DNA of 64,000 bases from Rhabdophis nuchalis (GCA_039707465.1 CM077643.1:373966419-374030418), one strand, 5' to 3'. Positions 1 through 10,628 are shown, counted from the first letter of the stretch. The notes: generated from the sequence alone by a model not told the origin. Program-made: numbers and translations.

Positions 1-766
1 GGTCCAAGGCCCCCGTGGCCGCACTTAACCATGCAGCCACTAGGTCCTCAGTCGAGTCGCGGGGCAAGTCCACAGGAATTGGCCCAAGCTCCCTCTGGAA
101 CCTTATCGGGTCCATCAGGAGCCTGGGGCGGAACCATATAGGAATGTCCGGTTCCGCCTCCCCGCAGTGAGGTGCAGCGATCGGAAAGTCGAGCCGAAGG
201 AGAGCGTGATCTGTCCATGACAGGGGCGTGATGACTAGATCCCCTATTCCCAGATCACTACTCCACTGTCCCGAGACGAAGATGAGATCCAGGGTGTGTC
301 CGCCCACGTGAGTAGGGCCTAAAACTACCTGGGTCAGGTCCATGGCTGTCATGGAAGCCATGAACTCCCGAGCTGCACCAGAGGTTTCGCCTGCCGACGG
401 CAGGTTAAAGTCCCCCATGACTAAAAGTCTGGGGGTCTCAACCGCCGCCTCGGCTATCACCTCTAGGAGCTCGGGCAGGGCTGTTGTTGCATAGCGAGGA
501 GCCAGGTATACAACTAACACGCCCAACTGCCTCCCAAGGCCCCACTTCACAAGGAGGGACTCGCACCCGGTCGTCTGAGGGATCGTGGTCTCCTTTGGCT
601 CAAGACCTTCCCTAACCATAATCGCCACCCCCCCACCCCTCCCTAGGGCCCTAGGCTGATGGAAGGCTCGGTATCCTGGTGGGCACATTTCTACGAGGGG
701 ATGTCCTCCCTCGTGGCCCAACCAGGTTTCCGTAATGCCTACCAGGTCCGGGTCCCCCTCTGACAC
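1..766 (-). mobile_element. L2-like LINE fragment, endonuclease domain
   Basis: The reverse strand encodes part of an apurinic-type endonuclease of a non-LTR retrotransposon. Recognisable blocks are GITETWLGHEGG, an LAPRY block, GDFNLPSAGE and THVGGHTLDLIF. The segments I translated are open up to the window edge. The same protein is encoded at 4480-4930 (- strand) and 44690-45480 (+ strand). Homology stops abruptly near 766 inside the defensin-like unit 0, so this is a truncated copy. The L2/CR1-group assignment rests on the reverse transcriptase of the longer copies. Confidence 0.8.
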
Positions 767-869
767 AAATGTCCTGTTGCAAGACTCATTGGGGGCACTT
801 CAGATTCTAAAATATGCTAATTACACAGCAAAGAATCCTTTTTAAACATGACTCTATATTTCTGTGCAG

Positions 870-997
870 GATATGCCTCCAAGAAATCAAAAACTAGGAG
901 GGAGTGCTAGCAACTAAATGGTACTTGCCGAATCGGGTGCAGGCATCCACTCCAACAGTATGGAACATGTTACCATCAGGGATATTGCATCATTTAA
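870..997 (+). pseudogene. Beta-defensin-like exon 2, unit 0 (broken)
   Basis: A pyrimidine-rich tract and AG (868-869) precede an exon closely matching the intact exon at 7388-7511. In the same phase, cysteine 1 (905-907) is followed at once by a TAG stop (908-910). Cysteines 2, 3 and 4 and the final cysteine are recognisable, but the fifth is a TAT tyrosine codon (983-985). The frame ends at TAA 995-997. The preceding intron tail (about 800-869) also matches that of unit 1. No exon 1 is seen upstream because an L2-like LINE occupies that space. This is a dead relative of the secreted cationic peptide gene. Confidence 0.8.
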
Positions 998-1127
998 TTC
1001 TGCTTCAACTGCCTTGGCCCCTCACCAATCCATGTTCACAGAAACGGTGGTGAAAAGTTTTGACTGGGGAGGGGGGCTCCAGCCTTGCCAGAGCTAAGGT
1101 AGCGCCTGCAAACTACCCAGTAAGAAA

Positions 1128-1306
1128 AAAGAGTTTTGCCCTTCCTTGGCACCTAGAACACTTTGCAGGCTTTAGCAGGGCTGAGGGAAAGGAAAAGCAC
1201 CCCTGTTTTCGCCCATTTTGCCCCAAACGGGGGGGCCTTTTCCCCTTCCCTCAGTCCTGTTGAATCCTGCAGAGTCCTGCTGGAGGTTGGGGTTAGGCAA
1301 AAATTT
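1128..1306. repeat. Foldback (imperfect inverted repeat)
   Basis: Two arms of about 80 bases (roughly 1128-1209 and 1225-1306) are imperfect reverse complements around a 15-base centre. The best-matched part is 1165-1209 against 1225-1270. This explains why similar short open frames appear on both strands here. It lies between exon 2 and exon 3 remnants of defensin unit 0. I cannot assign it to a family. Confidence 0.65.
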
Positions 1307-1419
1307 CTTCGTTTTTGCAAAAACTGGCCCATCGTTGGGACCTCTCTTGGATGGCATACGCACACCATTAAAAGCAAAAGAGGGGGGAGAGAAATTACAC
1401 TTTTTCAATGAAGATTGTT

Positions 1420-1544
1420 CTGTGAATGTGCAGAACAGAAAATAAAGATGGCGGCACCCAGGATAGAACCAGTATGGTCACAGATCTGGTCAAGTTACTA
1501 CCTATTTGGCCAAACCAGTCCGAACCCTTAGGAACCCACTTCTG
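1420..1544. repeat. hAT-type miniature element fragment
   Basis: This stretch matches, in inverted orientation, the short element at 26826-27107, sharing the motif TTACTACCTATT and a following AACCAGTCC block. No complete ends are visible. It has replaced the 5' part of exon 3 of defensin unit 0. Confidence 0.5.
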
Positions 1545-1650
1545 CCTGCAGTTAAAGACCGACTGTCTGTTTTGCAAATATTTCTGTGAGTTCTTGCATT
1601 TAAAAACAAAATAAAGAAATCATTTATGCTATTTTCAGCATTCAAAATAA
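1545..1650 (+). pseudogene. Beta-defensin-like exon 3 remnant with poly(A) signal, unit 0
   Basis: This matches the 3' end of the untranslated exon 3 of unit 1 (about 9525-9605) and unit 3 (about 23110-23200). It includes the TTGCATTT block and an AATAAA signal at 1610-1615. The splice acceptor and 5' half are gone. It marks the end of the broken unit 0. Confidence 0.7.
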
Positions 1651-1694
1651 AAAGTTGTGGATAATATGCATTTATATTAATAAATAGATTAATA

Positions 1695-2330
1695 ACATGT
1701 TGGGGCAAAAAACCCCAACTATATCTATAAGCTGATGGGGTCTGAACTCCTTGCAATTAACCAGGAAAGGGACCTTGGTGTCCTGGTGGACAGCTCAATG
1801 AAGGTGTCAACCCAGTGTGCCGCAGCAGTGAAAAAAGCAAACTCATTGCTAGGGATCATTAGGAAGGGTATAGAAAATCAGTCAGCAAGTGTCATTTTGC
1901 CACTTTATAAATCTATGGTGAGGCCCCATCTGGAGTATTGTGTACAGTTCTGGTCACCATACCTTCAGAAGGATATTATGGAAATGGAAAAGGTGCAGAG
2001 GAGGGCAACCAGAACGATTAGGGGGCTGGAACACCTTCCTTACCATCTGAGGCTGCAACGGCTGGGCCTCTTCACTCTAGAACGACAGTGCCTGAGAGGT
2101 GACCTGATTGAAGTCTATAAAATCATGCACGGTGTGGACAAAGTAGAAAAGGAAAAACTGTTTTCCCTATCGCACAACACTAGAACTAGGGGGCACTCCA
2201 TGAAACTTTTGGAAGCTAGACCTCAAACAAATAAGAGGAAGTACTTTTTCACCCAGAGGATCACTGGTCTATGGAACTCTCTGCCAGAAGAAGTGGTGAC
2301 AGCTATCAGCCTCGACACCTTTAAGGAAGG
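1695..2330 (+). mobile_element. CR1-type LINE, ORF2 C-terminal part
   Basis: An open frame encodes the end of a CR1-clade reverse transcriptase. Blocks seen are ERDLGVLVDSSMKVSTQCAA, LPLYKSMVRPHLEYCVQFWS and EKVQRRATRTI, ending with LWNSLPEEVV. The element is 5' truncated. Its 3' end is cut by the A/T-rich tail of the L2-like LINE that begins near 2331. Confidence 0.85.
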
Positions 2331-2361
<31 letters not shown>

Positions 2362-5085
2362 GGATTTATTGGCTGCCCCCTCTCTCCGAAGATCACGCAG
2401 ATAGCTAGGACCCGTGCCATGGAGCGCTTTAAAGATGGTAATCAACACCTTGAAGCGCACCCGAAAGGCCACAGGTAGCCAGTGCAGCTCGCGCAGGGGC
2501 GGTGTTACGTGGGAGTACCTGGAGGTACCCATAATTACCCGCGCGGCCGTATTCTGGGCTACCTGTAGTCGTCGGGTGCACCTCAAGGGGAGCCCCAGGT
2601 AGAGAGCGTTACAGTAGTCTAGTTGGGATGTCACAAGGGCATGAGTGACTGTGCGAAGGCATCCCCGTCCAATAGGGGAAGCAACTGGCATACCAGGCGA
2701 ACCTGGCAGAATGTCCCCTTGGCCATGGCGGTCACATGATCTTCCATAGACAGCCGAGTATCTAGGAGGATGCCTAAGTTGCGTGCCCAATCCACAGGGG
2801 CTAGAAGTTCACTCCCTATGGCCAGTGTTGGGATCAACTGGTTGTACCGGGGCGCCGGAAACCACAGCCACTCGGTCTTGGATGGGTTGAGTCTGAGTCT
2901 GTTCCTTCCCATCCAGCTCCGCACGACTTTCAAACATCGGGACATCACTTCAACGGCATCATTGGGGTGGTATGGGGTAGATATGTACAACTGAGTATCA
3001 TCAGCGTACAGATGGTACTCCACCCCAAACCACGGATGATCTCACCCAGCGGTTTCATATATATGTTGAACAGGAGTGGTGAGAGGACTGACCCCTGAGG
3101 AACCCCGCATATGAGGGGTCTCAAGGACGACCTCTGCCCCCCTGCCAACACAAATTGTGATCGATCGGAGAGGTAGGAGGAGAACCACTGTAGAACGTGC
3201 CCCTCACTCCCAACCCCTCCAGTCGATGCAATAGAATACTATGATCGATGGTATCGAAAGCCACCGAGAGGTCTAATAGGACCAGGATGGAGGAACAACC
3301 CCCAATTTTGGCCCTCCAGAGATCATCTGCCAACGCGACCAATGCCGTCTCAGTGCTGTGACCGGGCCGGAAGCCGGACTGGCGCGGGTCTAGATAGTTA
3401 ATTTCCTCCAGGTGATGGGGAAACTGTTGTGCCACCACACTCTCTACAACCTTCGCCAGAAAGTGAAGGTTGGAGACAGGACGATAATTGACTAATAATC
3501 CTGGGTCCAGGGAAGGCTTCTTGAGGAGGGGCCTCACCACCGCCTCTTTCAAGACAGCGGGCAAGAACCCCTCACTCAAAGAAGCATTTACTACTTCCTG
3601 GAGCCAGTCTCGTGAGACCTCCCAGGATGCAAATTCAAGCCAGGAGGGACACGGGTCCAATAAACATGTGGTGGCTCTCCTACGTAACCTGTCCATATCC
3701 TTGGAAGTAACAGAGTCAAACTCCTCCCAAAAAGGAGTCTCAAGACCTGTCTCCGGAATTCCCCCTAGACTACTTTCCATGGAGACCATCTCGTTCCGGA
3801 TCTAAGCGATTTTATCCTGCAGATATTCTCCAAATTCCTCAGCTCTGCCCTGCAGAGGGGCTTCCCGTGGCCTCAGTTGAAGGAGGGAGCAGGTCACACC
3901 AAACAGGGTGGCAGGGCGGTTCTCTACGGATGCTATAAGAGTGGCACAATAATGATGTTTGGCCACTCTTATCGCCACAAGATAAGTCTTCAAATGGGCT
4001 CTTACCTGTGTTCGGTCAGATTCAGACCGTGTGGATCTCCATCTACTCTCTAGGCATCTCTTGCAACGTTTCATCTCCCTCAGCTCTTTGGTAAACCAAG
4101 GGGACTGGGTGACTCGGCGCCGCAAGAGAGGCTGCAAGGGCACGACCCGATCTAAGGCCCCAGCGGCCGAAGTATTCCATGCGGCCACTAGGTCCTCCGT
4201 CGGGGCACGGGACAAGGTCACAGGTATTGGCCCAAGGTCCGTCTGGAACCTTTCAGGTTCCATTAGGCACCTGGGGTGGAACCATCTAGGAGATTCTGGT
4301 TCCGCCTCCCCACGGTGGGGTGTAGCGGTGGGAAAGTCGAGTCGGAGAAGTGAGTGATCTGACCATGAGAGGGGTATGATGGCTAAATCCCCTACACTCA
4401 GATCCCTCAACCACTGGTCAGAGACAAAAATTAAATCCAGCGTGTGTCCCCCTACATAGGTGGGGCCCTGAATTACCTAGGTCAGGTCCATGGCTGTCAT
4501 GGAGGCTATGAACTCCCGGGCTATCTCGGATGATTCACCTGCTGATGGCAGGTTGAAGTCCCCCAAGACTATAAGACTGGGGGTCTCCACCGCCACTCCG
4601 GCGACCACCTCGAGGAGCTCGGGCAGGGCTGCTGATACATAGCGGGGAGCCAGGTACACAATCAGCACGCCCAACTGCCTCCCCAGGCCCCATCTCACAT
4701 AGAGGAACTCACAACCGGTAGTCTGAGGCACAGTGGTCTCTCTCGGCTCAAGACTTTCCTTAACAATGACCGCCACCCCTCCCCCCTGCCTAGGGCCCGT
4801 GGCTGATGAAATGCATAGTAACCTGGTGGGCACATTTCCGCGAGAGGTAATCCTCCCTCGTGGCCCAACCAGGTCTCCGTAATCCCCACCAGGTCCAGCT
4901 CCCCCTCTGACACAAGGTCATTAATGAGGGGGGCTTTGTTGACCATGGACCTGGCGTTACATAGCATCAGCCTAGGGCCCCAACTCTGTGGGCCTTGTCC
5001 TCCTAGATCGCGAGGGAAGAACAGATGGTTGGGGCGCGCTACCGCCTCTAGCCAGCGGCCTCGCGCCTCCATCCAGTGGTGATGT
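2331..5085 (-). mobile_element. L2-like LINE, long degraded copy
   Basis: The reverse strand carries an endonuclease (about 5070-4000) and a reverse transcriptase (about 3790-2360). The RT has the block [20 protein letters not shown] and the catalytic YADDTQLY motif. Several frameshifts split it, for example near 4800, 3130 and 2950-2790, so it is not functional. A TTTA-rich tail at 2331-2360 marks the 3' end, but the last part of the coding region and 3' UTR is deleted relative to the copy at 44585-47640. No ORF1 is visible, so the copy is 5' truncated. The style resembles the L2/CR1 group of vertebrate LINEs. Confidence 0.85.
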
Positions 5086-5160
5086 TTCTGTCTCCCATCC
5101 CATTAGACAAGTTCATGGAGAACAAGGATATCCATGGCTATCATAATGGATGCCTAAGCA

Positions 5161-5407
5161 GTGCGTGAGCTGCACTGTCTGCCTGTGGCCTTTCGGGTGC
5201 GCTTCAAGGTGCTGATTATCATCTTCAAAGCGCTCCATGGCATGGGACCTAGTTATCTACGGGATCGCATCCTACCCCACACATCCCTGTGGCCGATTCG
5301 TTCCCACAGAGAGGGACTTCTCCGGGTGCCGCCCACTAGGCAATGCCAGCGGCCGACGCCCAGGGGAAGGAGTACCTTCGGGGAGAGAGAGCGGGTTATA
5401 AATTAAA

Positions 5408-5498
<91 letters not shown>

Positions 5499-5860
5499 TA
5501 TAAGGGCCTTCTCTGTGGCGGGCCCAACCCTCTGGAACGACCTACCCTCCGAACTTAGAATGACCACGGACCTCCCTTCTTTCCGTCTGAAACTCAAGAC
5601 CTACTTTTTCCAACAGGTCGTCCTGGCCTAACTCTACCTAGCCTTTAGCCTGACATCAAATTGTTTTAATTGGTTTTTAAGGGTAATAGTTTTAATTTAT
5701 TGTAAATTTTAGCACAGGGTTAATACTTCAATTTGATTTTAAATTTTGTATATTGTCTTGTTTTTATATGCTTTTTTAATTTCCTGTGCACCGCCCCGAG
5801 TCCCTTTTTGGGAAAGGGAGCGGTATATAAATTAAATAAATCTGATCTAATTTAATCTAA
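5161..5860 (+). mobile_element. L2-like LINE 3' fragment
   Basis: This copy encodes the end of the L2-like RT ORF, starting at a block matching [11 protein letters not shown] and continuing to PTLWNDLP. It continues through the 3' UTR to the typical tail (CACCGCCCCGAGTCC followed by an A/T-rich repeat near 5790-5850). A TTA microsatellite interrupts it. A short CR1-like scrap (5095-5160) precedes it. Confidence 0.8.
5408..5495. repeat. (TTA)n microsatellite
   Basis: About 29 near-perfect TTA units expand inside the 3' part of an L2-like LINE fragment. The poly-leucine frame across it is an artefact. Confidence 0.97.
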
Positions 5861-5869
5861 GGACACCCT

Positions 5870-6860
5870 CCTAGTTGGAGACATAGGCAGGATATTTATC
5901 TATGCCATTTGCAGGGAATCATAAGCAGGTGAATACATCTGCTTGGGAATACCCTGAAGCAAATGAGGAGCCACTGTGTGAGACAGAATGCTGGACTGGA
6001 TGGGTTGTTCCAGCAAGGCTATTCTTATGTTCTTATAATTACAACCCTGGCTGGAGGCAACAGAGTAGAACCAGTTCCAAGAAGGGCAACCAGGATGATC
6101 CATTAAGTTGCATGAAAACTGATGGGAAGACCTGGGCATGTTTTGCTATGAGAAGGTGTGGTAAGATGGGAGGTCTTTTCAAGGAACTGAATGGGCGCCA
6201 CACAAAAGAAAACCAAGCCATCTTCTCTCTTACCTCGGAGTGGAGGACATTGAGTGATAAATTTCAGTTAAAAGAGGCCAATGTTGCTTGTAGGTTAGAA
6301 AAAAATTTCCTTAAAAAAGAGATGTTCAACTGAATGGCAGTTGAAAGATGTTCATTCTTTAAAGAAGTAAGAAACATAATAAAACTGTTTGATATTTCTT
6401 CAGAAACAAAATTAGGAATGGAGGAAAAAGAAATATATTTACATGAAAAGGAAGAGTTGTTGGTTTCCACCAGCAGATGGCAACCAATATTACTTTAGCT
6501 AGATATTATGAAGGTTTGTTGCTTAAGTTCCTGAAATCACCTGGAGGGCCACTGAAACAATTTAAGTTAAATGTGTATTGTTATCTATTATGTGGCCAAA
6601 AGGTTGTTTGTTTTCACATGCGTCATAAAAAAATCTTATATTTTTATACAGATATTTTGCCCATCTCATGATTTCTGATTCATTAAAAACTTGGTCCACA
6701 CTAAAAAAAATCTTAGGAATCAGAACACATCTAAGTAAACTGAAATGTGTTTTTCCTCATTACCATTTTGTTGCATCAAAAAGAATTGTTAGATTGGCAA
6801 ATTGGAGGAAGAATTTTACAATGGAAAGAGATTACTACCCTATTTTGCTTCAACTGTCAC
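5870..6860 (+). other. 5' flank of defensin unit 1 (duplicated block, CR1-derived start)
   Basis: The first part (5870-6245) looks like an old CR1/L3 3' end, including TTCTTATGTTCTTAT near 6025. The stretch 6036-6850 is paralogous to 9640-10100 and 23225-23900, sharing blocks such as GTTCAACTGAATGGC and CTGGAGGGCCA. It is the repeated spacer upstream of each defensin unit. No gene seen. Confidence 0.65.
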
Positions 6861-6884
6861 TGTGTCACAACCTCCCAAGAATGC

Positions 6885-6890
6885 TATAAA
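6885..6890 (+). promoter_or_regulatory. TATA box of beta-defensin-like unit 1
   Basis: TATAAA lies 100 bases before the start codon. The surrounding sequence, with CACTGTGTCACAAC about 25 bases upstream and AATGC directly before, is shared with unit 2 (10441-10475). Conservation between the two units supports a core promoter with a roughly 70-base 5' UTR. Confidence 0.7.
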
Positions 6891-6984
6891 TTAGGGACTG
6901 CAGCTTTCCTGAGAAACCACTGCAAGAATATCCTGTCATTGGGTCTGTTGAAAAGCTAACTGGGTTGCCTCTCCTAACTCAACC

Positions 6985-9380
6985 ATGAGGATCCTCCATT
7001 TCTTCTTGGCTGGTCTCTCTCTGTTCCTTCTGATTTCTGCAGGTAAGGAATTAGAAGGCAGGCAAGCAGGCAGAGAGGAAGGAAGGAAGGAAGGAAGGAA
7101 GGAAGGAAGGAAGGAAGGAAGGAAGGAAGGAAGGAAGGAAGGAAGGAAGGAAGGAAGGAAAACTCTGTCTTTGAGAGCTGGCAATCAGAGCAAATGTCAA
7201 GCAAACGAAATGACCTATGTACAATTAGTAACAGCTTGGCCTCAAACTAAGTGGGTGCCACCTTCTAATGATCCTCTGCTAGGTTAATATTTATATTATT
7301 TCTCTCTAAATTGCTATATAAGAATTCTAATGCATGCTAATTAAACAAAAACAAAGAATCCTTTTAAACTTCTCCATTTCTGTGTAGGATATGCCTCCAA
7401 GAGACCAAGAACCCCGAGTGAGTGTCTCAAAATAAATGGTATTTGCAGTGCCAGGTGCCCGCCTCCATTCCGACAGTATGGAACGTGTTACCGTGCGCGA
7501 TGTTGCATCAGGTAATTTTGTTTCATTCATTTGACAGATCCTAAATGTTGCCATGGAGTGAAATTGTTCTTCCTGACCCACTTGGAAGCAGTGATCCTTT
7601 TCCTAAGTTTAAGAGTCTTTTCTATATTTATGTAAAACTTTGTTATATGGGAAATTTATCATCTTTAAATGTTAATGCACATCAAGCAGTTATGTGCTTT
7701 TCCATCCAAGTCAAGTTATGTTCGCTGAGATTTTGACTTTGTCATATTTTAAGAGGATTTAATCCAGTAAAAAAATGCAGTATGGATGCATATATCTGGG
7801 GAAGAAATATTTCATTTATTAATCAAATCTAGATATCCGCTCAACTCATGGAAAGTGACTCTGGGCAGCTCACAACAATCCAATAAACAATAAATACAGA
7901 ACTATCATTGCCTAAAATTTTGGAGAAAATTAAAAACTCTAAAAGCAGAATTCAACAAGGAATGGAAAATGATAGACCAAGGGCTTTTAAGTATAATTTT
8001 TAGCACAGATCCACTATGCTTAATCTATTTTTAACTTCTTTTATATTGTCTACCTTTTTTATTCTTTCTGTGCACCGCCCTGAGTCCCTCTAGGGAGATA
8101 TGGTGGTATACAAATGCGAAAAATAAATAAATAAAATAAAATAAAATAAAAATAATAAAATAATATCAATGAAGGAGTCCCCAGGCCTGCTGGCATAACT
8201 GGGTTTTAAGGGAATTTCTGAAATCTGAGGACTGATGTAGATGACTTCATTGGTGGGTGGGAGGAAGAGAAGATTACACAAGGAAGGAGCCATGTCAAAA
8301 TCGGCCGGCTACCAAAAGTAGCTCCTTAGCCAACGGAACCTACAACATCCTTGCTCCATTAGATGTGGTGAGAGGGGCAAATAAATTCAGGAAGAGACAG
8401 TCCCTTGAATATCCTGATTCTACATCATGTAGGGCTTTAAAGGTCAACATTAGCACTTTGAAGTGGACTGGAAACAAACTGATAACCAATATAAAATGTA
8501 GAAAATATAATAATAAATATACATGTATATGTCAAGAAAACTACTGTAACAGTCAAATGTGCGTCATTTTGGAGGAAAGAGTTTGCATACATTTGATGTT
8601 TTTAGGAATGATCTGACAAAAAGAGAATGGTATATATACAAACCTCTCCATTGAATAACAATAGCCATAGCACTTATATACCAATTCATAGCACTTTACA
8701 GCCCTCTCTAAGTGGTTTACAGAGTCAGCATATTGTCCCCAATAATCTGGGTCCTCATTTCATCCACCTCAGAAGGATGGAAGGCCAAGTCAACCTTCAG
8801 CCTGGTGAGATTTGAACTGCCAAACTGCAGTCAGCTGGCAGTCAGCAGAAGTAGCCTGCACTCTAACCACTGTAGCCTCATGGCTCATAATGAAGGAATA
8901 TGAAACTTCTCTGCGGCACATCAATGGGAGTAATAGAAAAAGGTTTACCATCGAACCCAACTTACTTTTTTTAGCTCCTGATTCTGAGGCAAGGCAAAGG
9001 TTTTCCAAATTTTCAGGAGTTTTGGGACTCTTATAGGATTCTTCTAAGGCAAATCAGGATTGCTGCTTTGGAAAGAGAAATGTTGGTTTATTCTCATATT
9101 CCACAGGCTCTGTTGGGAGGAATCAAACCAGGCTTTGTTTTCACAGTTCAGTCTCAGTCTCTGGCTCGTCTTCGTCAGATAGAAACTTCCAAGTGCTCCC
9201 CACATTCCTGGCTTGGTACAACAATGACTGTAATTCTGGAGATTGGACACAGAGGTCAATTGAAATAGGCAGTCTGTGATGATAAAACATGATTTAAAAG
9301 TTAAATCATTTCATAAACATAAAGTTTCTCTTGTTTGACTTTCAGCTTATTGTTTTAATTTGCTTGTATCCCTCAGATAA
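6985..9380 (+). CDS. Beta-defensin-like (crotamine-family) secreted peptide precursor, unit 1, three exons
   Basis: Coding exons are 6985-7042, 7388-7511 and 9377-9380, with GTAAGG and GTAATT donors and AG acceptors at 7386-7387 and 9375-9376. The spliced frame is 61 codons. Exon 1 encodes a hydrophobic signal peptide beginning MRILHFFLAG. Exon 2 encodes the mature region with six cysteines at precursor positions 32, 39, 43, 53, 58 and 59. The X6-X3-X9-X4-X0 spacing fits a beta-defensin fold, although the fourth gap is one or two residues short. The mature part carries about +8 net charge. Phase 1 and 2 introns and a nearly untranslated last exon match my recollection of the squamate defensin/crotamine gene plan. 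The product should be secreted; antimicrobial defence is the default role and venom use cannot be judged. No stop or lost cysteine is seen. An AAGG microsatellite fills part of intron 1. Confidence 0.87.
7077..7160. repeat. (GGAA)n microsatellite
   Basis: About 21 GGAA units lie in intron 1 of defensin unit 1, 35 bases after the donor site. The equivalent place in unit 2 has only short purine-rich sequence. Confidence 0.97.
7790..8160 (+). mobile_element. LINE 3' tail fragments in intron 2 of unit 1
   Basis: A diffuse stretch holds two LINE-tail signatures. ACTCTGGGCAGCTCAC is near 7860, and CACCGCCCTGAGTCC with an AAATA/AAAT tail is at 8074-8160. The second matches the tails of the L2-like LINEs elsewhere in the window. 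Internal parts are too degraded to classify. Confidence 0.55.
8190..8560. mobile_element. Degraded LINE 3' fragment
   Basis: The block around 8428-8480 (GGGCTTTAAAGGTCAACA and CACTTTGAAGTGG) resembles a common reptile LINE 3' region. The rest is too diverged to assign. It lies inside intron 2 of the unit 1 defensin gene. Confidence 0.4.
8640..8885 (-). mobile_element. tRNA-derived SINE, reptile type
   Basis: Read on the reverse strand it opens with a tRNA-like part. An A-box-like segment lies near 8870-8850 and a B-box-like TTCAAATCTCACC near 8805-8817. A body and a LINE-like tail near 8690-8645 follow. This is the pattern of squamate tRNA-related SINEs. It lies inside intron 2 of defensin unit 1. 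Confidence 0.6.
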
Positions 9381-9605
9381 CAATTCCCAAGAGAAAATCC
9401 TATGGCAGACAACTCACTTTCCCTTTTGAAACACCTGAGAAGTCTTCCTGTTTGAGAGCCTGAATTCTGCCTTTTCCCTGCCAGCACAGAATCCTGCCCT
9501 GCCTCCAAACTGCCTTGGCCAGCAGTTGAAGATTCCCTGCTTTGCAAAGATTTTTTATGATTTCTTGCATTTAAAATCAAAATAAATAATTCTTGCTATT
9601 TGCAG
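9377..9605 (+). other. Exon 3 (stop codon and 3' UTR) of beta-defensin-like unit 1
   Basis: An AG at 9375-9376 after a T-rich tract is followed by ATAA, so the split arginine codon is completed and TAA (9378-9380) ends the frame. About 200 bases of 3' UTR follow, with AATAAA at 9581-9586. The whole block is conserved at 22954-23200 and, in part, at 1545-1650. That conservation is the main evidence that it is an exon. Confidence 0.75.
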
Positions 9606-9609
9606 CATT

Positions 9610-10440
9610 CAAAATGAAATGTTGTCACTAATCTATATTTATAAGCACCACCCTGGAGCCAATAGTGTAGAACTGATTCCAAGAAGGGCAATGAGATTGA
9701 TCAACCAAGTTGATCGTGAAAAGGGATCATGCATGAAAAGGTATTGAGGCAAATGTTGATTAGGAAAAATTTCCTTTAAAAAAAGAGAAGTTCAACTGAA
9801 TGGCGATATGGAAACAGTTCCATAATTTAATGATATTCATTTGTTAAAGAAGTAAGAAAAATCATAAAACTGTGTAGTATTTGTTCAGAAACAGAATTAG
9901 GAATGGAGGAAAAAGAAATGTATTTACATAAGGAATAATAGTTATCTGTTTCCACCAGAAGATGGCATCAAATATTTCCTTAGCAGGACACTATGAAGAC
10001 TTGGTTGGTTGCTTAAGTGCCTGAAATCATCTGGAGGGCCATTGAGGGAATTTGAATGGCATTATCACACCATCCAATTGATCAAGTGTTGTTGGCTGCT
10101 TGTCAAAGTATCCAACATATTGGAAGGATGTCATCCCATGCAGGCCTGATAAATATTACATAAAACAATGCAAAACGTACATACTCACAAACTTACTTAC
10201 CAGACTATTTCCATTCAGAGAGAGGAATGGCCCACAAAGCACAGAAAATTAGTAAGTCCAAGAAGTGAAAGAAAGGAAAGGAATCACACTCCACACATTT
10301 CTATCCCTATAAACCATCTTTGACTGCACCATGTCCAACCCCGTCCCATGTCATAAGTACCCTTGTGTTGTTTACACTTATTCCTCCTATTTTTCCTTTT
10401 AAGGTTTTCATGAATTCCATCCAACTAAATCTATCTATCT
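9610..10440 (+). other. Spacer between defensin units 1 and 2 (duplicated block)
   Basis: No gene seen. Stretches at 9640-10090 match 6040-6570 upstream of unit 1. Stretches at 10170-10440 match 12870-13140. It is the repeated inter-unit spacer of the tandem array. Confidence 0.6.
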
Positions 10441-10469
10441 GCCACTGTGTCACAACTTCCCCCAAATGC

Positions 10470-10475
10470 TATAAA
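10470..10475 (+). promoter_or_regulatory. TATA box of defensin unit 2
   Basis: TATAAA sits 101 bases before the unit 2 start codon, in the same context as in unit 1 (TGTCACAAC upstream, AATGC just before). Confidence 0.65.
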
Positions 10476-10570
10476 TTGTGAATGGCAGCTTCCAGGTCAG
10501 ACACTGAAAGCCTCTCCTGTCTCTGGGTCTCCTGTAAACTTCCTTGGATTCTGACTTTCTAACAGAAACT

Positions 10571-10628
10571 ATGAAGATCTCTCATTTCCTCTTGGCTGGT
10601 CTGTTTGTCCTCCTTCTGGTTTCTGCAG
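10571..10628 (+). pseudogene. Orphan signal-peptide exon 1 of beta-defensin-like unit 2
   Basis: An intact exon 1 encodes a hydrophobic signal peptide (begins MKISHFLLAGLF) and ends in phase 1 at a GTAAGG donor (10629), exactly as in unit 1. The start context, TATA box and intron start are preserved. A CR1 element (10992-11865) interrupts the intron, and homology to the unit 1 intron ends near 12160. There exon 2 would be expected about 60 bases further on, but none is present. The next exon 2-like sequence is 8.8 kb away at 19406 and is frameshifted. The unit therefore looks dead unless it splices to that distant exon. Confidence 0.7.

Noticed and set aside
5343..5558. Poly-leucine frame
   Set aside because: TTA microsatellite in an L2-like fragment.
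6936..7287. Frames with Leu-Pro-Ser-Phe and Lys-Glu-Gly-Arg repeats
   Set aside because: Produced by the GGAA microsatellite in intron 1 of the defensin gene. The frame that starts at the true signal peptide runs through the donor site and is not the product.
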